Position numbers and translations under genes: made by a program. Below are positions 1-8,777 of a DNA stretch of 64,000 nt, one piece after another. The stretch is from Spirosoma aerolatum (GTDB lineage Bacteria > Bacteroidota > Bacteroidia > Cytophagales > Spirosomataceae). The DNA lies in assembly GCF_002056795.1 (NCBI RefSeq), contig NZ_CP020104.1, positions 6,705,501 to 6,769,500 on the forward strand, in the 5' to 3' direction. The first letter of the stretch is position 1, and the number at the start of each line of letters is the position of its first letter. The notes under the pieces are model-generated. The model was not told the origin of the DNA. It was given only the letters and a program-made list of their open reading frames with translations, and ran no database searches.

Positions 1-948
1 ACAAAAGCAGATCCTGAGCTAATCGATACCCACTTCGCCCAGTATGCCGACTATCAGGAGAATGCTTTTACGGCCCTAAACACCGCGCTGGCTAACGACG
101 GTATTGTGATCCGGGTACCTGCCAACGCAACGGTGGAGCAACCGATCATTCTTCGGTTTATTACCGACACACGCACTAAAAACATCACCTCGCAACCCCG
201 TAATCTGGTACTGGTGGGCAAAAATGCTGAGGTCATGATGGCCGAGTCGTATCGGACTCTGGGCGAAGGCACCAGCTTCGTGAACGTCGTTACTGAGATT
301 GTCCTCGAACGGGATGCCCGGATGCAGTATTACAAGGTGCAGAACGAAACCGAACAGGCGTATCATATTGGGACCACGCAGGTAAACCAGGCCGATAACA
401 GTCATTTTTATTCGGCTACGGTCACGCTCAACGGCAGCTTTGTGCGTAACAACCTGAATATTGTACTGAATGGTCAGCAGGCCGAAGCGTTTATGTATGG
501 CCTCTACATGCCAAACGGCCGTCAGCATGTCGATAACCACACGTTGGTAGACCATGCCATGCCCAATTCGTACAGTAATGAACTGTACAAGGGTATTCTG
601 GACGACAACAGTACAGGGGTTTTCAACGGTAAGATTTTCGTCCGGCCCGACGCCCAGAAAACCAACGCGTATCAGTCGTGTAAGAATGTCGTCCTTTCGT
701 CTGGCGCTACGATGAACACCAAGCCGCAGTTAGAAATTTTTGCGGACGATGTAAAGTGTTCTCACGGAACTACGACCGGTCAGCTCAACGACGAAGCCTT
801 ATTTTATATGCGTTCACGAGGGATTCCGAAAGACGAGGCCCGGACGTTGCTGCTGTATGCATTCTCGCAGGATGTGCTGAGCCAGATCAAAATTCAACCT
901 ATCCGGGAATATCTGGAAAAGGTGGTGACACAAAAACTGACGAAATAA
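1..948 (+). CDS. sufD: SufD, Fe-S cluster assembly scaffold subunit (5' end cut off)
   Basis: C-terminal part of SufD, partner of SufB and SufC in the SufBCD scaffold that builds Fe-S clusters in the cytoplasm. The frame is open from base 1, so the protein begins outside the window; about 315 residues are present of a usual 430 or so. Seen: the right-handed beta-helix core typical of SufB/SufD, and near the C-terminus the family signature CSHGTTTGQLNDEALFY followed by MRSRGIP, which contains the conserved cysteine and histidine region at the SufB interface. The methionine at 106 is internal, not the start. sufB and sufC are expected just upstream. A hairpin follows the stop, so this transcript probably ends here rather than running on into sufS, which lies 10.5 kb away. 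Family assignment is firm. Confidence 0.95.
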   Translation, partial: TKADPELIDTHFAQYADYQENAFTALNTALANDGIVIRVPANATVEQPIILRFITDTRTKNITSQPRNLVLVGKNAEVMMAESYRTLGEGTSFVNVVTEIVLERDARMQYYKVQNETEQAYHIGTTQVNQADNSHFYSATVTLNGSFVRNNLNIVLNGQQAEAFMYGLYMPNGRQHVDNHTLVDHAMPNSYSNELYKGILDDNSTGVFNGKIFVRPDAQKTNAYQSCKNVVLSSGATMNTKPQLEIFADDVKCSHGTTTGQLNDEALFYMRSRGIPKDEARTLLLYAFSQDVLSQIKIQPIREYLEKVVTQKLTK

Positions 949-969
949 ATCTAACTGAATAAACTGTTG

Positions 970-993
970 AATAGCTCCTTATCTGGAGCTATT
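970..993. terminator. Hairpin terminator after sufD
   Basis: A perfect 9-bp stem (AATAGCTCC with GGAGCTATT) and a 6-nt loop lies 21 bp past the sufD stop and 13 bp from the stop of the convergent kinase gene. Only a weak T-tract follows. It can serve both strands as a terminator. Confidence 0.7.
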
Positions 994-1006
994 CTGCTTT
1001 ATGCCC

Positions 1007-3595
1007 CTACGCTTCGCCATCAACGCTGGACTGAACATACTGGCTTAATTGGGGCAATACAGCTTTCACTTCCCGGATATATTGCTCTACTAATGGCTGG
1101 ATGTCACTAAACGCTTTCTTTTCTCGTATCAGTGCTTCCGTTTCCAGGATCAATCGGGTCGCTTCGTGCATACCCAGCATTTTGGTGTGGACCTGCTGGG
1201 TGTGAATGAGTCGCTTTATTTCCTCTACATTCTGCTGGCTTATTGCTAGTTGTAAGGCATCCATGCCCTGCGGGGTCTCATTCAGGTAAATGTCGATTAA
1301 CTCAGTGGCCAATTCCATGTTATTACCAACGGCGTTGAGTAAAGGATCAATTGAAAACTGAGTCGATAAAGGTGTTATCTGCACCTGTAAAGAGGTTGGG
1401 CGAACCAGCCGATTGGCCGACACGTATTTGCGCATGAGCAACTGAAGCTCCTCCAGTTGGAACGGCTTCGGCAGAAAATCATTCATTCCCGCTTTCAAAC
1501 ACTCTTCCTGCTCACTGGGCAGCGCATGGGCTGTCATGGCAATAATAGGCACTGTACTTTTCAGGGTTGACCGGATCTGACGAGTCGTTTCATAGCCATC
1601 CATAACCGGCATCTGGAGATCCATCAGAATCACATCAAAAGCCGCTTCGGCCAGCATAGCAAGTGCTTTCTGGCCATTGTCGGCTACCTGAACATGATAT
1701 CCCAATCGTTTCAGTACCTGAACGGCCAGCTTTTGATTCATCAGATTATCTTCAACCACCAACACCCACACATCCCCTTCAATGGGAGCCATAGTCGACA
1801 AAATCGGCTGATTAAAGGTATTCGGCTGCTGGGCTATCGGGTAAGGGATCGCTACGATAAAACGAGACCCCTGCCCCACCGTACTGCTCACCTGAACCGA
1901 ACCACCCTGAAGTTCGGTCAATGCTTTGACAATGTTTAGCCCCAGTCCCGTTCCTCCATAATACCGGGTCGTAAAATCGTCAGCCTGCTGAAAACGTTCA
2001 AAGATGGCAGGCAATACATCTTCGGCAATACCAATACCCGTATCTTCGATAATGAAGCGCACCATTACGCGTTCGGCCGTTGACGGCTCCCCTTTCTCGA
2101 CAAACAGGCTTACACTGCCCTGCTTGGTAAACTTGATAGCATTATTCAGCAGATTCAGCAGGATCTGAGTCAGGCGGGTCGGATCACCTAAGAACAGATC
2201 GGGCAAATCCGAAGCTATTTTAACTGTCAACTGCAAGCCTTTATCGGCTACGGCTGCCTGGCACATAGCTCGAAGCGAGGCAGTCAGCATCTGAATACTA
2301 AACGGAATCGACTCCAGTTTGATCATCCCAGCTTCCAGCTTGGAAATATCAAGAATGTCGTTCACAATCGTTAACAGGTTCTTACCTGCCGTTCGAATCA
2401 AGCCAATATACTCCCGTTGTTCTTTATCCAACGTTGTTGTTTCCATCAATTCGGAAAAACCAAGCATGGCATTCAGGGGAGTCCGAATTTCATGGCTCAT
2501 GTTAGCTAAGAAATCCTCCTTGATCTTAGCCGCTTTTTCGGCAATTTTCTTAGCCTCCTGCAGGCGAGTCTGCGATTGAACACGATCGCTAAGATCGATA
2601 CTCGATGTAATGACGTATTGCAATTGCCCTTGGGCATCGTAGACTGGTGTGGCCGAACTGAGTAAATGAATCACTTTACCATTGACGCGTAGCTCAAGAT
2701 CATCTACCTGTACCGTCTCCCCCTGCAACGCTCGGTAGGTAGGCCGCTCTTCAGGTGGATAGGGTACCCCATCAGGAAACCGGAAGAGGTAATCTGTATT
2801 GACCGTTCGGTTGTATTGATCAAAGACAAGCAGATTATCAAACAAATGATAGGCGGCCTGGTTAGCGTAATAAAATTTACCTTCCCGATCAACGATGACG
2901 ATAGGAACGGGCACCGCTTCGAGTAATTTCTTGGCTTGCTGGTCGCTTTCGGTAAGTTTTTGATTAAGTTGATTACTCTTTCGCAAGGACCGATACAATA
3001 CGTAAATGGCCCAAAGAATCATTAATAAAGCCGCAATTGCCCCTATCAGATTGCTGATAGTGGCGTACGAAACCGAGCGTTTGTTCTGCGCTTCACGGGC
3101 TTCAAGCAAAACGTTTTCGTAGCTTTCCGTTGCTTTAAGCACCTGATAGAAGTTACTGCTAATACTTAAAAACCGTTCGATCGAATCGAGCCTTGCCTTC
3201 CCCGGCTCAATTCCATTGTCCTGAAACAATGTACGGCTTCGATCCAGCTTTACCTGAAAGAGCGTATCCAGTAACTGCAAACGTTTGAATTGAACTGGAT
3301 TATCGACTGATAGCGTTCTAAGGCTTTTCAGCTGCTGACTCATTTCACGACTGGTACGCTCAAAGTCAGCTTTGAAATAGAGATTTTCACTCAGTAGATA
3401 GCTGCGCAAATCGTTATCCATATTGGTCAGCAAGGCTAACAATCGCTGCGTTTTATTGAGCACGCGATGGGTATGCACGACCCAATTATTCAACTCAATT
3501 AATCGATCGGTTGTATGCCAGGCGTTGATTCCAATGAGTATAGTAATCAGTAAACCCAAAGCGATCATGAAGGAGATGCGTCGGTTTCTGTTCAT
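1007..3595 (-). CDS. Hybrid sensor histidine kinase with receiver and HPt domains
   Basis: Membrane-bound hybrid kinase of 862 residues. Order: TM helix at about 8-26; extracytoplasmic helical sensor region resembling CHASE3 (LNKTQRLLALLTNMDNDLRS); second TM near 182-204; PAS domain near 220-340; HisKA with phospho-acceptor His in MSHEIRTPLNAMLGF; HATPase_c with DTGIGIAE and GGTGLGLNIV; receiver domain with phospho-Asp in DVILMDLQMPVMDGYE; C-terminal HPt-like helical domain. In the HPt part, IHTQQVHTKMLGM stands where relatives have HxxKP...MLGM, so the usual lysine after the histidine appears replaced by glutamine. No dedicated response regulator is adjacent, and the stimulus and target are not visible. 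It is transcribed away from the next gene, with a 393-bp divergent gap between them. Confidence 0.93.
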   Translation of the reverse strand: MNRNRRISFMIALGLLITILIGINAWHTTDRLIELNNWVVHTHRVLNKTQRLLALLTNMDNDLRSYLLSENLYFKADFERTSREMSQQLKSLRTLSVDNPVQFKRLQLLDTLFQVKLDRSRTLFQDNGIEPGKARLDSIERFLSISSNFYQVLKATESYENVLLEAREAQNKRSVSYATISNLIGAIAALLMILWAIYVLYRSLRKSNQLNQKLTESDQQAKKLLEAVPVPIVIVDREGKFYYANQAAYHLFDNLLVFDQYNRTVNTDYLFRFPDGVPYPPEERPTYRALQGETVQVDDLELRVNGKVIHLLSSATPVYDAQGQLQYVITSSIDLSDRVQSQTRLQEAKKIAEKAAKIKEDFLANMSHEIRTPLNAMLGFSELMETTTLDKEQREYIGLIRTAGKNLLTIVNDILDISKLEAGMIKLESIPFSIQMLTASLRAMCQAAVADKGLQLTVKIASDLPDLFLGDPTRLTQILLNLLNNAIKFTKQGSVSLFVEKGEPSTAERVMVRFIIEDTGIGIAEDVLPAIFERFQQADDFTTRYYGGTGLGLNIVKALTELQGGSVQVSSTVGQGSRFIVAIPYPIAQQPNTFNQPILSTMAPIEGDVWVLVVEDNLMNQKLAVQVLKRLGYHVQVADNGQKALAMLAEAAFDVILMDLQMPVMDGYETTRQIRSTLKSTVPIIAMTAHALPSEQEECLKAGMNDFLPKPFQLEELQLLMRKYVSANRLVRPTSLQVQITPLSTQFSIDPLLNAVGNNMELATELIDIYLNETPQGMDALQLAISQQNVEEIKRLIHTQQVHTKMLGMHEATRLILETEALIREKKAFSDIQPLVEQYIREVKAVLPQLSQYVQSSVDGEA

Positions 3596-3988
3596 GCTAA
3601 TTCGTTTACGTAATCAAAGATCGTTTGCCTACCAGAGTTTTAGCCGGTACTACTTTAGATAGTTTATCAGTAACGTAAGTAGAAAATACAAAAGTAAACA
3701 CAATTCAATAAAGGAAACAGTAAAGTTACCAATAATAAATATATATAAACAAAGTACAAAAATGCAACCGTTCCATAGATCGGGGATGGACAGTCCGTAA
3801 GAGCACATAACCCATAGGACAATTGATTATGTAGTCCTGGAGAGACACTAAGTTCCTATGCCCTAGTATTAACCTGACCTGATGGACTGCGTGTGCAGGC
3901 AACTGCTTTTTGCATTCATAGAGCAGTTCCTCACCAAATTTTTTAACTTGCCATTATACCCTAACGGTGCCTCACTACTCTACCTCTC
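3596..3988. other. 393-bp divergent intergenic region, AT-rich
   Basis: Upstream region shared by the kinase (minus) and the alpha/beta hydrolase (plus). No ORF or RNA gene is recognisable. A TAnnTTTG-type box, TACTTTTG on the minus strand, lies at 3689-3696, but I see no TTG at the expected spacing, so it is only a candidate kinase promoter. Short imperfect inverted repeats occur near 3817-3842 and 3900-3935; I cannot assign a role. Confidence 0.4.
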
Positions 3989-4849
3989 ATGAAACAGTTT
4001 CTCCTGATTATCATTGCGTTTCTGGCAATACGACCACCCGTTATTGCCCAATCGACCCTCCCCCTGGCATCGTCTGGAAAAGCGGTTTATGGCAACAATT
4101 CAAAAGCTGGCCACTACGCCAGCATCCGGGGTTTTAGGATGTATTACGAAATCTACGGTACCGGAAAGCCACTGCTGCTCATCCATGGGAATGGGGGCTC
4201 GATCGAAAACTTCAGGAATCAGATCCCTTACTTCGCCAAAAACTACAAAGTAATCGCCGTCGATAGCCGGGCGCAGGGCAAATCCGTTGATCCCAGCGAT
4301 TCCCTAACCTACGAAATGATGGCCGACGACTTTAATGCGTTGCTGAATGGGCTTCACCTGGATTCGTGCTATGTTATTGGCTGGAGCGACGGGGGAATCG
4401 ACGGCCTTCTACTGGCTATACGGCATCCAGAGAAAGTAAAGAAACTAGCGATTACAGGCGCTAACCTTTGGCCCGATAGTACAGCGATCGAACCCGGCCT
4501 TTTTCAGTGGATTGTCTCTGCCAACGACAGCCTTGCCAGGGTAGCCCAGACGCCTGCCGTCAAGGCTCAGAAGAAGCTGCTCAACCTGATGGTCCTCCAT
4601 CCTCACATGTCAACGACCGATCTGAAGCAGGTACAATGCCCTACCCTGGTCATTGGTGGCGATAATGATGTAATCCTACCCACCCATACGCTTGCCATTG
4701 CCCAGGCTATTCCACAGGCGAATCTATGGATTTTACCCAATTCAGGTCATTCGACGCTTATCCGTTACAAGGATACGTTTAATCAGACCGTAGGCGATTT
4801 CTTCAAAACCCCTTACCGGCCCATAAAAGGCATGGCAAAACTCGAATGA
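3989..4849 (+). CDS. Secreted alpha/beta-fold hydrolase
   Basis: 286 residues with a Sec signal peptide (MKQFLLIIIAFLAI, cleavage likely after VIAQ). Alpha/beta hydrolase fold: oxyanion region LLIHGNGGS, nucleophile elbow GWSDGG (catalytic Ser), acid in IGGDNDVILP and catalytic His in NSGHSTLI, so the triad is complete. Esterase or related activity in the periplasm or outside is likely, but the substrate cannot be read from the sequence. It is followed after 31 bp by a secreted M20 hydrolase on the same strand and then by a phytase-like protein; the three may form a scavenging operon. Confidence 0.88.
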   Translation: MKQFLLIIIAFLAIRPPVIAQSTLPLASSGKAVYGNNSKAGHYASIRGFRMYYEIYGTGKPLLLIHGNGGSIENFRNQIPYFAKNYKVIAVDSRAQGKSVDPSDSLTYEMMADDFNALLNGLHLDSCYVIGWSDGGIDGLLLAIRHPEKVKKLAITGANLWPDSTAIEPGLFQWIVSANDSLARVAQTPAVKAQKKLLNLMVLHPHMSTTDLKQVQCPTLVIGGDNDVILPTHTLAIAQAIPQANLWILPNSGHSTLIRYKDTFNQTVGDFFKTPYRPIKGMAKLE

Positions 4850-4880
4850 CACGTCCTCAATACAACCAAACTATACAACC

Positions 4881-6188
4881 ATGAAACGAATATACCTACC
4901 TTTAATAATCAGTCTGCCTCTACTCATACCATCCTTTGTATTGGGCCAAACCACCCCAATAAGTCTAAAAATCAATCCACAACGAATTGAAAGCCGAATT
5001 GCTGAATTAGCCAAATTTGGCCGGGATTCACTTGGCAGGGGGTACCGGGTTGCGTATACCAAAGGCGATGTGGAAGGGCGAAACTGGTTTATCGGTCTGA
5101 TGAAACAGGCAGGACTTAACCCTACCATCGACGCAGCCGGGAATATCATTGGCAAACGGGCAGGAAAAAACGCCACCTTGAAGCCCCTGGCCTTCGGCTC
5201 ACACATCGACATGGTGCCTGATGGCGGCAACTATGATGGCTGCCTGGGTTCCATTGGCGCGCTGGAAGTGATTGACGTTCTGAACGAACATAAACTGGTA
5301 ACGGAACATCCGCTGGAAGTGATCATTTTTGCCAATGAAGAAGGGGGCACCATCGGCAGTATGGCCATGGCAGGTCATTTAACCGCGAAGGGCTTACAAG
5401 CTGTTACGCAGAGCGGCCTTACCGTAGCGAACGGTATTAAAGCCATTGGCGGCAACCCCGACCATATTCAAGAAGTAGCCCGAAAAAAGGGCGATTTGAG
5501 CGCTTTCCTTGAGTTACATATCGAGCAGGGAGGCATTTTAGAAAAAGAGACCATCCAGATCGGCGTGGTAGAAGGTATTGTAGGCATCGAGCATTGGGAA
5601 GTTACGGTAGAAGGATTTGCCAACCATGCGGGTACCACGCCCATGAACATGCGGAAAGATGCGCTGCTGGCGGCTTCCCGATTCATTGTGGCCGTTAACG
5701 AGGTGGTGACCAGTTATGAAGGCAGGCAAGTAGGCACCGTCGGAAAAATTGCGGCTCAGCCCGGAGCGTATAACGTAATTCCGGGCAAGGTAGTTTTGGG
5801 GCTGGAACTACGCGATCTTGACTACGATAAAATCTGGAAGCTGTTCAGGGATATTGACAAGAAAGCCTCAGCCATTGCTATGGCAACGGGCACAAAAATC
5901 TCATTTACGCATCAGCCCAACCCAGCCAAACCGGCATTAACCGAAAAGACTATTCAGGATAAGATTGTAGCCTCTGCCAAATCGCTGGGCCTCACTTACA
6001 AATATTTACCCAGCGGTGCCGGGCATGATTCGCAGGAAATTGCATTGATTGCTCCCGTCGGTATGATCTTCGTACCCAGCGTCAATGGCATTAGCCACTC
6101 GCCCAAAGAATTTACCAAAGCGGTCGATATGACCAATGGGGTCAATGTATTGCTTCAAACTATATTGGCCATCGACAAAGCCAAATAA
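4881..6188 (+). CDS. Secreted M20 family Zn amidohydrolase (allantoate / N-carbamoyl amino acid hydrolase type)
   Basis: 435 residues with a signal peptide (MKRIYLPLIISLPLLIPS, cleavage near VLGQ). Metal-binding motifs of the M20 AllC/HyuC branch are present: GSHIDMVPDGGNYDGCLG (first His and bridging Asp), IIFANEEGG (Glu pair), LELHIEQGGILE, the dimerisation-domain signature EGFANHAGTTPMNMRKDAL, and the last ligand His in SGAGHDSQEIA. The family removes carbamoyl or ureido groups from small N-compounds. An exported version is less usual than the cytoplasmic enzymes, so the substrate is uncertain. It sits in a tight same-strand run with the gene before (31 bp) and after (10 bp). Confidence 0.9.
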   Translation: MKRIYLPLIISLPLLIPSFVLGQTTPISLKINPQRIESRIAELAKFGRDSLGRGYRVAYTKGDVEGRNWFIGLMKQAGLNPTIDAAGNIIGKRAGKNATLKPLAFGSHIDMVPDGGNYDGCLGSIGALEVIDVLNEHKLVTEHPLEVIIFANEEGGTIGSMAMAGHLTAKGLQAVTQSGLTVANGIKAIGGNPDHIQEVARKKGDLSAFLELHIEQGGILEKETIQIGVVEGIVGIEHWEVTVEGFANHAGTTPMNMRKDALLAASRFIVAVNEVVTSYEGRQVGTVGKIAAQPGAYNVIPGKVVLGLELRDLDYDKIWKLFRDIDKKASAIAMATGTKISFTHQPNPAKPALTEKTIQDKIVASAKSLGLTYKYLPSGAGHDSQEIALIAPVGMIFVPSVNGISHSPKEFTKAVDMTNGVNVLLQTILAIDKAK

Positions 6189-6198
6189 ACCATCCTGA

Positions 6199-7116
6199 AT
6201 GAGAATCCTTCTTGTACTTACGTGCTGCTTAACAATTGTATCGGCTTCAGCACAAAGCGTACAGTTCACCTTCGACGGTGATTCGACAACCATTCCGCAT
6301 ACGATCGATAGCCTGCGGGGCATTTCGGGGCTGGACATTAATCCGGCAACGGGCGAGTGGCATTTGGTTAGCGATCGGGGCCGGCATTTTGTATTCACCA
6401 ATATCCGCAACATCCGCGACCTGGGCGATCAATCCCGATTAACGGTTTCTGAGCCTACCCCCTACTGGTTCGAAAGTATCCGCTACGATAGTCGCAGCAA
6501 CACGTATTTCTGGACGGATGAGCATGAGTTCGTTACGTCGCTGCTGTACGGTCAATCGGTTCACGACAGTACACGGCAGATTCTGCTAAAGCTACCGCTC
6601 CCCAGTTCGAACAAGGGGCTGGAAGGCATTACACTAACCTCAACAGGTGCGCTGTGGGTTGCTCCCGAAGCAGGTTGGGAAGGCCAGACCCGCATCAATC
6701 AGGACACAATCACATTTTTTCGGTACGCCACTCCCACGTCCCCAGACCCATCCGTCGAACGCTTTTCTTACCCAATCAACCGGTGTGCCTTTGCTCAGGG
6801 CGACGAACGCGTGGGCGGAATTTCTGAAATTGTAGCTGTTGACGATCAACATCTGCTGGTGCTCGAGCGCTGTTACGACAGTGTGCAAAAACGTGTAACA
6901 GCCAATCTGTATGTGGCTACCATCAATGAGCAAACGCATATCCTTACGAAAGAACTAGCTTTCGATTTCAACCGTCAGTTTCCAGGTAATGTCTGTAACC
7001 TTGAAGCGATGGCCTGGGCCGACGCTCAGCATCAAACCCTCGTTGTGATCGCTGATGATAATTTCCGGTATACCCAAACGCTACGGAATCAGGTGATTGT
7101 GCTGAAACGACGATAG
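6199..7116 (+). CDS. Secreted phytase-like (esterase-like) beta-propeller protein
   Basis: 305 residues with a signal peptide (MRILLVLTCCLTIVSASAQ). The pattern GISGLDINPATGEWHLVSDRG near the N-terminus, KGLEGITLTSTGALWVAPE in the middle and CNLEAMAWAD near the C-terminus fits the phytase-like/esterase-like beta-propeller family (PF13449). The activity of this family is not well defined; phosphatase or esterase activity is only a label. It starts 10 bp after the M20 hydrolase, so co-transcription is likely. Its stop codon lies 1 bp before the left boundary of the IS110 palindrome. Confidence 0.8.
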   Translation: MRILLVLTCCLTIVSASAQSVQFTFDGDSTTIPHTIDSLRGISGLDINPATGEWHLVSDRGRHFVFTNIRNIRDLGDQSRLTVSEPTPYWFESIRYDSRSNTYFWTDEHEFVTSLLYGQSVHDSTRQILLKLPLPSSNKGLEGITLTSTGALWVAPEAGWEGQTRINQDTITFFRYATPTSPDPSVERFSYPINRCAFAQGDERVGGISEIVAVDDQHLLVLERCYDSVQKRVTANLYVATINEQTHILTKELAFDFNRQFPGNVCNLEAMAWADAQHQTLVVIADDNFRYTQTLRNQVIVLKRR

Positions 7117-7143
7117 TAATAGAACCGCACGGATTTCCATGGT

Positions 7144-8151
7144 TTATGCAAGCGCTGGCGTATAATTTTTGTCATATTTCTGTTCTCGATGAACCACCGA
7201 GCAAACCCGGTGGATTAGCTTATTGCGAACCGCGTTGAGAACGAGCATCTTATTTTTGCCGTCAGCTACCTTGCGCTGGTAGTAGGTCTGTAGCTCACCT
7301 TTCATCCGGATCGCTGACATGGCCCCTAAATGAAACAGAGATTTTAGACGTAAACGAGCATGTTGGCTCACCCGCGTTTTGCCACGCACACTGCTACCCG
7401 ATCGGTATTCAAAGGGTGCCACACCCGCGTGACAGGCCAGTTTTTTAGGATCGTTGATAGCCTTGAATTCGTTGGTAGCCACCAACACTTCAGTCGCTAT
7501 GGCATCACCCACACCGGGAACGGAGGTAATCCAGGCAAAAAGCTCCTTCAAGCGATCATCACTTTGGATGAGCGTATCGATCTGTTTTTCGGCATTTGCC
7601 AAATCGGCAGTGATGGCTTTTAACGAGGCCTGGCAGTTTTGGGCCAGTTGCTTTTGGAGTGACTTTTCCGCGAAGCCCTGCTGTTCGTCAATAGGTTGTT
7701 GAAGTTGCTGGCGAACGCGAAGAAGCCGTTGACGAAGGGCACTTAACGTGGCTAGTTTTTGCAGAATAGGCCTTGGTGGCTGCCAAAGGCACATTTTGTC
7801 TCGAAAACGGAAGGCGTACTCGGCAATGCGGATTGCGTCAATGGTGTCGCTCTTACCGCGCTGAAGGCCCCCGGCCTTCTTAATTTGAAGACTACTTTCC
7901 AACCAAATAGGTAGCTTCAATTTGTAAAGGGAAGATAAAAGATGCGCACAATAAATGCCTGTATGTTCGAGACAGCAGACCGATTCCATTACCGTAAATC
8001 CAGGCAACGCCTTCACCAATTTGACGGTGGCCCTAATCGCTGCTGGTGAGTTAACCGATTGAGCTTGCAATACTATGGTTTTGCCATCAAAGACGGCCCA
8101 GTCAAGGGTAGCTTTCGAAACGTCAACACCGATGAAGTAGCGAATGTCCAT
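7144..8151 (-). CDS. IS110 family transposase (left copy)
   Basis: 335-residue DEDD recombinase of the IS110 family. N-terminal RuvC-like DEDD domain: Asp in IGVDVSKATLDW, Glu in LEHTGIY and the Asp pair in RGKSDTIDAIRIAEYA. A coiled linker follows, then the Tnp C-terminal domain with VPGVGDAIATEVL, KKLACHAGVAPFEYRSG and the serine-rich segment SGSSVRGKTRVS, which should carry the catalytic serine. It looks intact. It differs from the right copy by only two residues (S/T and T/A in the RGKxDxxDA motif), yet an 85-bp stretch there (7831-7915) carries 25 base differences. Known family biology: excision to a circle and RNA-guided, site-specific insertion. Confidence 0.96.
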   Translation of the reverse strand: MDIRYFIGVDVSKATLDWAVFDGKTIVLQAQSVNSPAAIRATVKLVKALPGFTVMESVCCLEHTGIYCAHLLSSLYKLKLPIWLESSLQIKKAGGLQRGKSDTIDAIRIAEYAFRFRDKMCLWQPPRPILQKLATLSALRQRLLRVRQQLQQPIDEQQGFAEKSLQKQLAQNCQASLKAITADLANAEKQIDTLIQSDDRLKELFAWITSVPGVGDAIATEVLVATNEFKAINDPKKLACHAGVAPFEYRSGSSVRGKTRVSQHARLRLKSLFHLGAMSAIRMKGELQTYYQRKVADGKNKMLVLNAVRNKLIHRVCSVVHREQKYDKNYTPALA

Positions 8152-8414
8152 GAGAGATAGTAATTTAGGGTGTTCAATAAGTTCTTGCTTTGGTGCTCAA
8201 ACCCTTGCTAATGGGCCTAGTTGCCCTCATTTCCATTCGAGCCTTCAAGCAAGTAAAACAGGGTGGGTCCTGAATCCGCGCCTAGAGCTGGAACTCTGCG
8301 GCCCCATAGGGTAGCCCACCCTGTTCACTAGTTGACAAGCTACCAAATCTTGAAATCTTACCACAAGACAAACCTAAAGGGCGGCCCCGGCAGATTTTTA
8401 TGATCGTTATGATT
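8152..8414 (-). ncRNA. Candidate bridge RNA region of the left IS110 copy
   Basis: Non-coding 5' flank of the left transposase, the mirror of 8515-8777. IS110-group elements encode a bridge RNA here that pairs with target and donor DNA. Predicted structure is the same as in the right copy: an 11-bp outer stem enclosing bulged inner hairpins, and a second 6-bp stem closer to the gene. The exact RNA ends cannot be read. Confidence 0.5.
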
Positions 8415-8514
8415 ACAGTGTTGTCGGTTTCTCAAAACCGAACTACGGACAAGGTTTTGAGAAACCTCACTGTGGCAGATATGGGTATCTGCCATCACAA
8501 TTAAGATCTGTGTA
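8415..8514. repeat. 100-bp spacer between the IS110 copies, with two REP-like hairpins
   Basis: The only non-mirrored part of the element pair. It contains two hairpins: a 14-bp perfect stem, GGTTTCTCAAAACC (8426-8439) with GGTTTTGAGAAACC (8453-8466), flanked by CAGTG and CACTG; and a 9-bp stem TGGCAGATA with TATCTGCCA (8473-8494, 4-nt loop). The second resembles the 12-bp-stem hairpins at 20678 and 24592. The spacer may be the original intergenic repeat into which the elements inserted. Confidence 0.6.
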
Positions 8515-8777
8515 AATCATAATCATCATAAAAATCTGCCGGGGCCGCCCTTTAGGTTTGTCTTGTGGTAAGATTTCAAGATTTGGTAGCTTGTCAACTA
8601 GTGAACAGGGTGGGCTACCCTATGGGGCCGCAGAGTTCCAGCTCTAGGCGCGGATTCAGGACCCACCCTGTTTTACTTGCTTGAAGGCTCGAATGGAAAT
8701 GAGGGCAACTAGGCCCATTAGCAAGGGTTTGAGCACCAAAGCAAGAACTTATTGAACACCCTAAATTACTATCTCTC
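8515..8777 (+). ncRNA. Candidate bridge RNA region of the right IS110 copy
   Basis: 263-bp non-coding flank before the transposase start. An 11-bp stem pairs 8604-8614 (AACAGGGTGGG) with 8662-8672 (CCCACCCTGTT); inside it AGAG (8632-8635) pairs with CTCT (8642-8645) around a 6-nt loop, with internal bulges of the kind that form guide loops. A second stem pairs CTTGCT (8676-8681) with AGCAAG (8720-8725). Position and shape match the bridge RNA of the IS110 group; the RNA itself is inferred. Confidence 0.5.

Larger units (their letters stand above)
7118..8414 (-). mobile_element. IS110-family insertion sequence, left copy of an inverted pair
   Basis: Left arm (1297 bp) of a near-perfect palindrome; it mirrors 8515-9811 about a centre at 8464.5. 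It holds one transposase gene (7144-8151) with a short 26-bp flank after the stop and a long 263-bp flank before the start, as in the IS110 group, and no terminal inverted repeats of its own. The symmetry stops at 7117/9812 on the outside. On the inside it is exact to 8404, with a two-base mismatch at 8405-8406 and matches again to 8414. True element ends may lie a few bases inside these limits. Confidence 0.88.

Noticed and set aside
7360..7702. Plus-strand ORFs of 82 and 87 codons inside the left transposase, repeated in the right copy (9227-9569)
   Set aside because: They are shadows of the transposase frame on the opposite strand; they look conserved only because the IS is duplicated.
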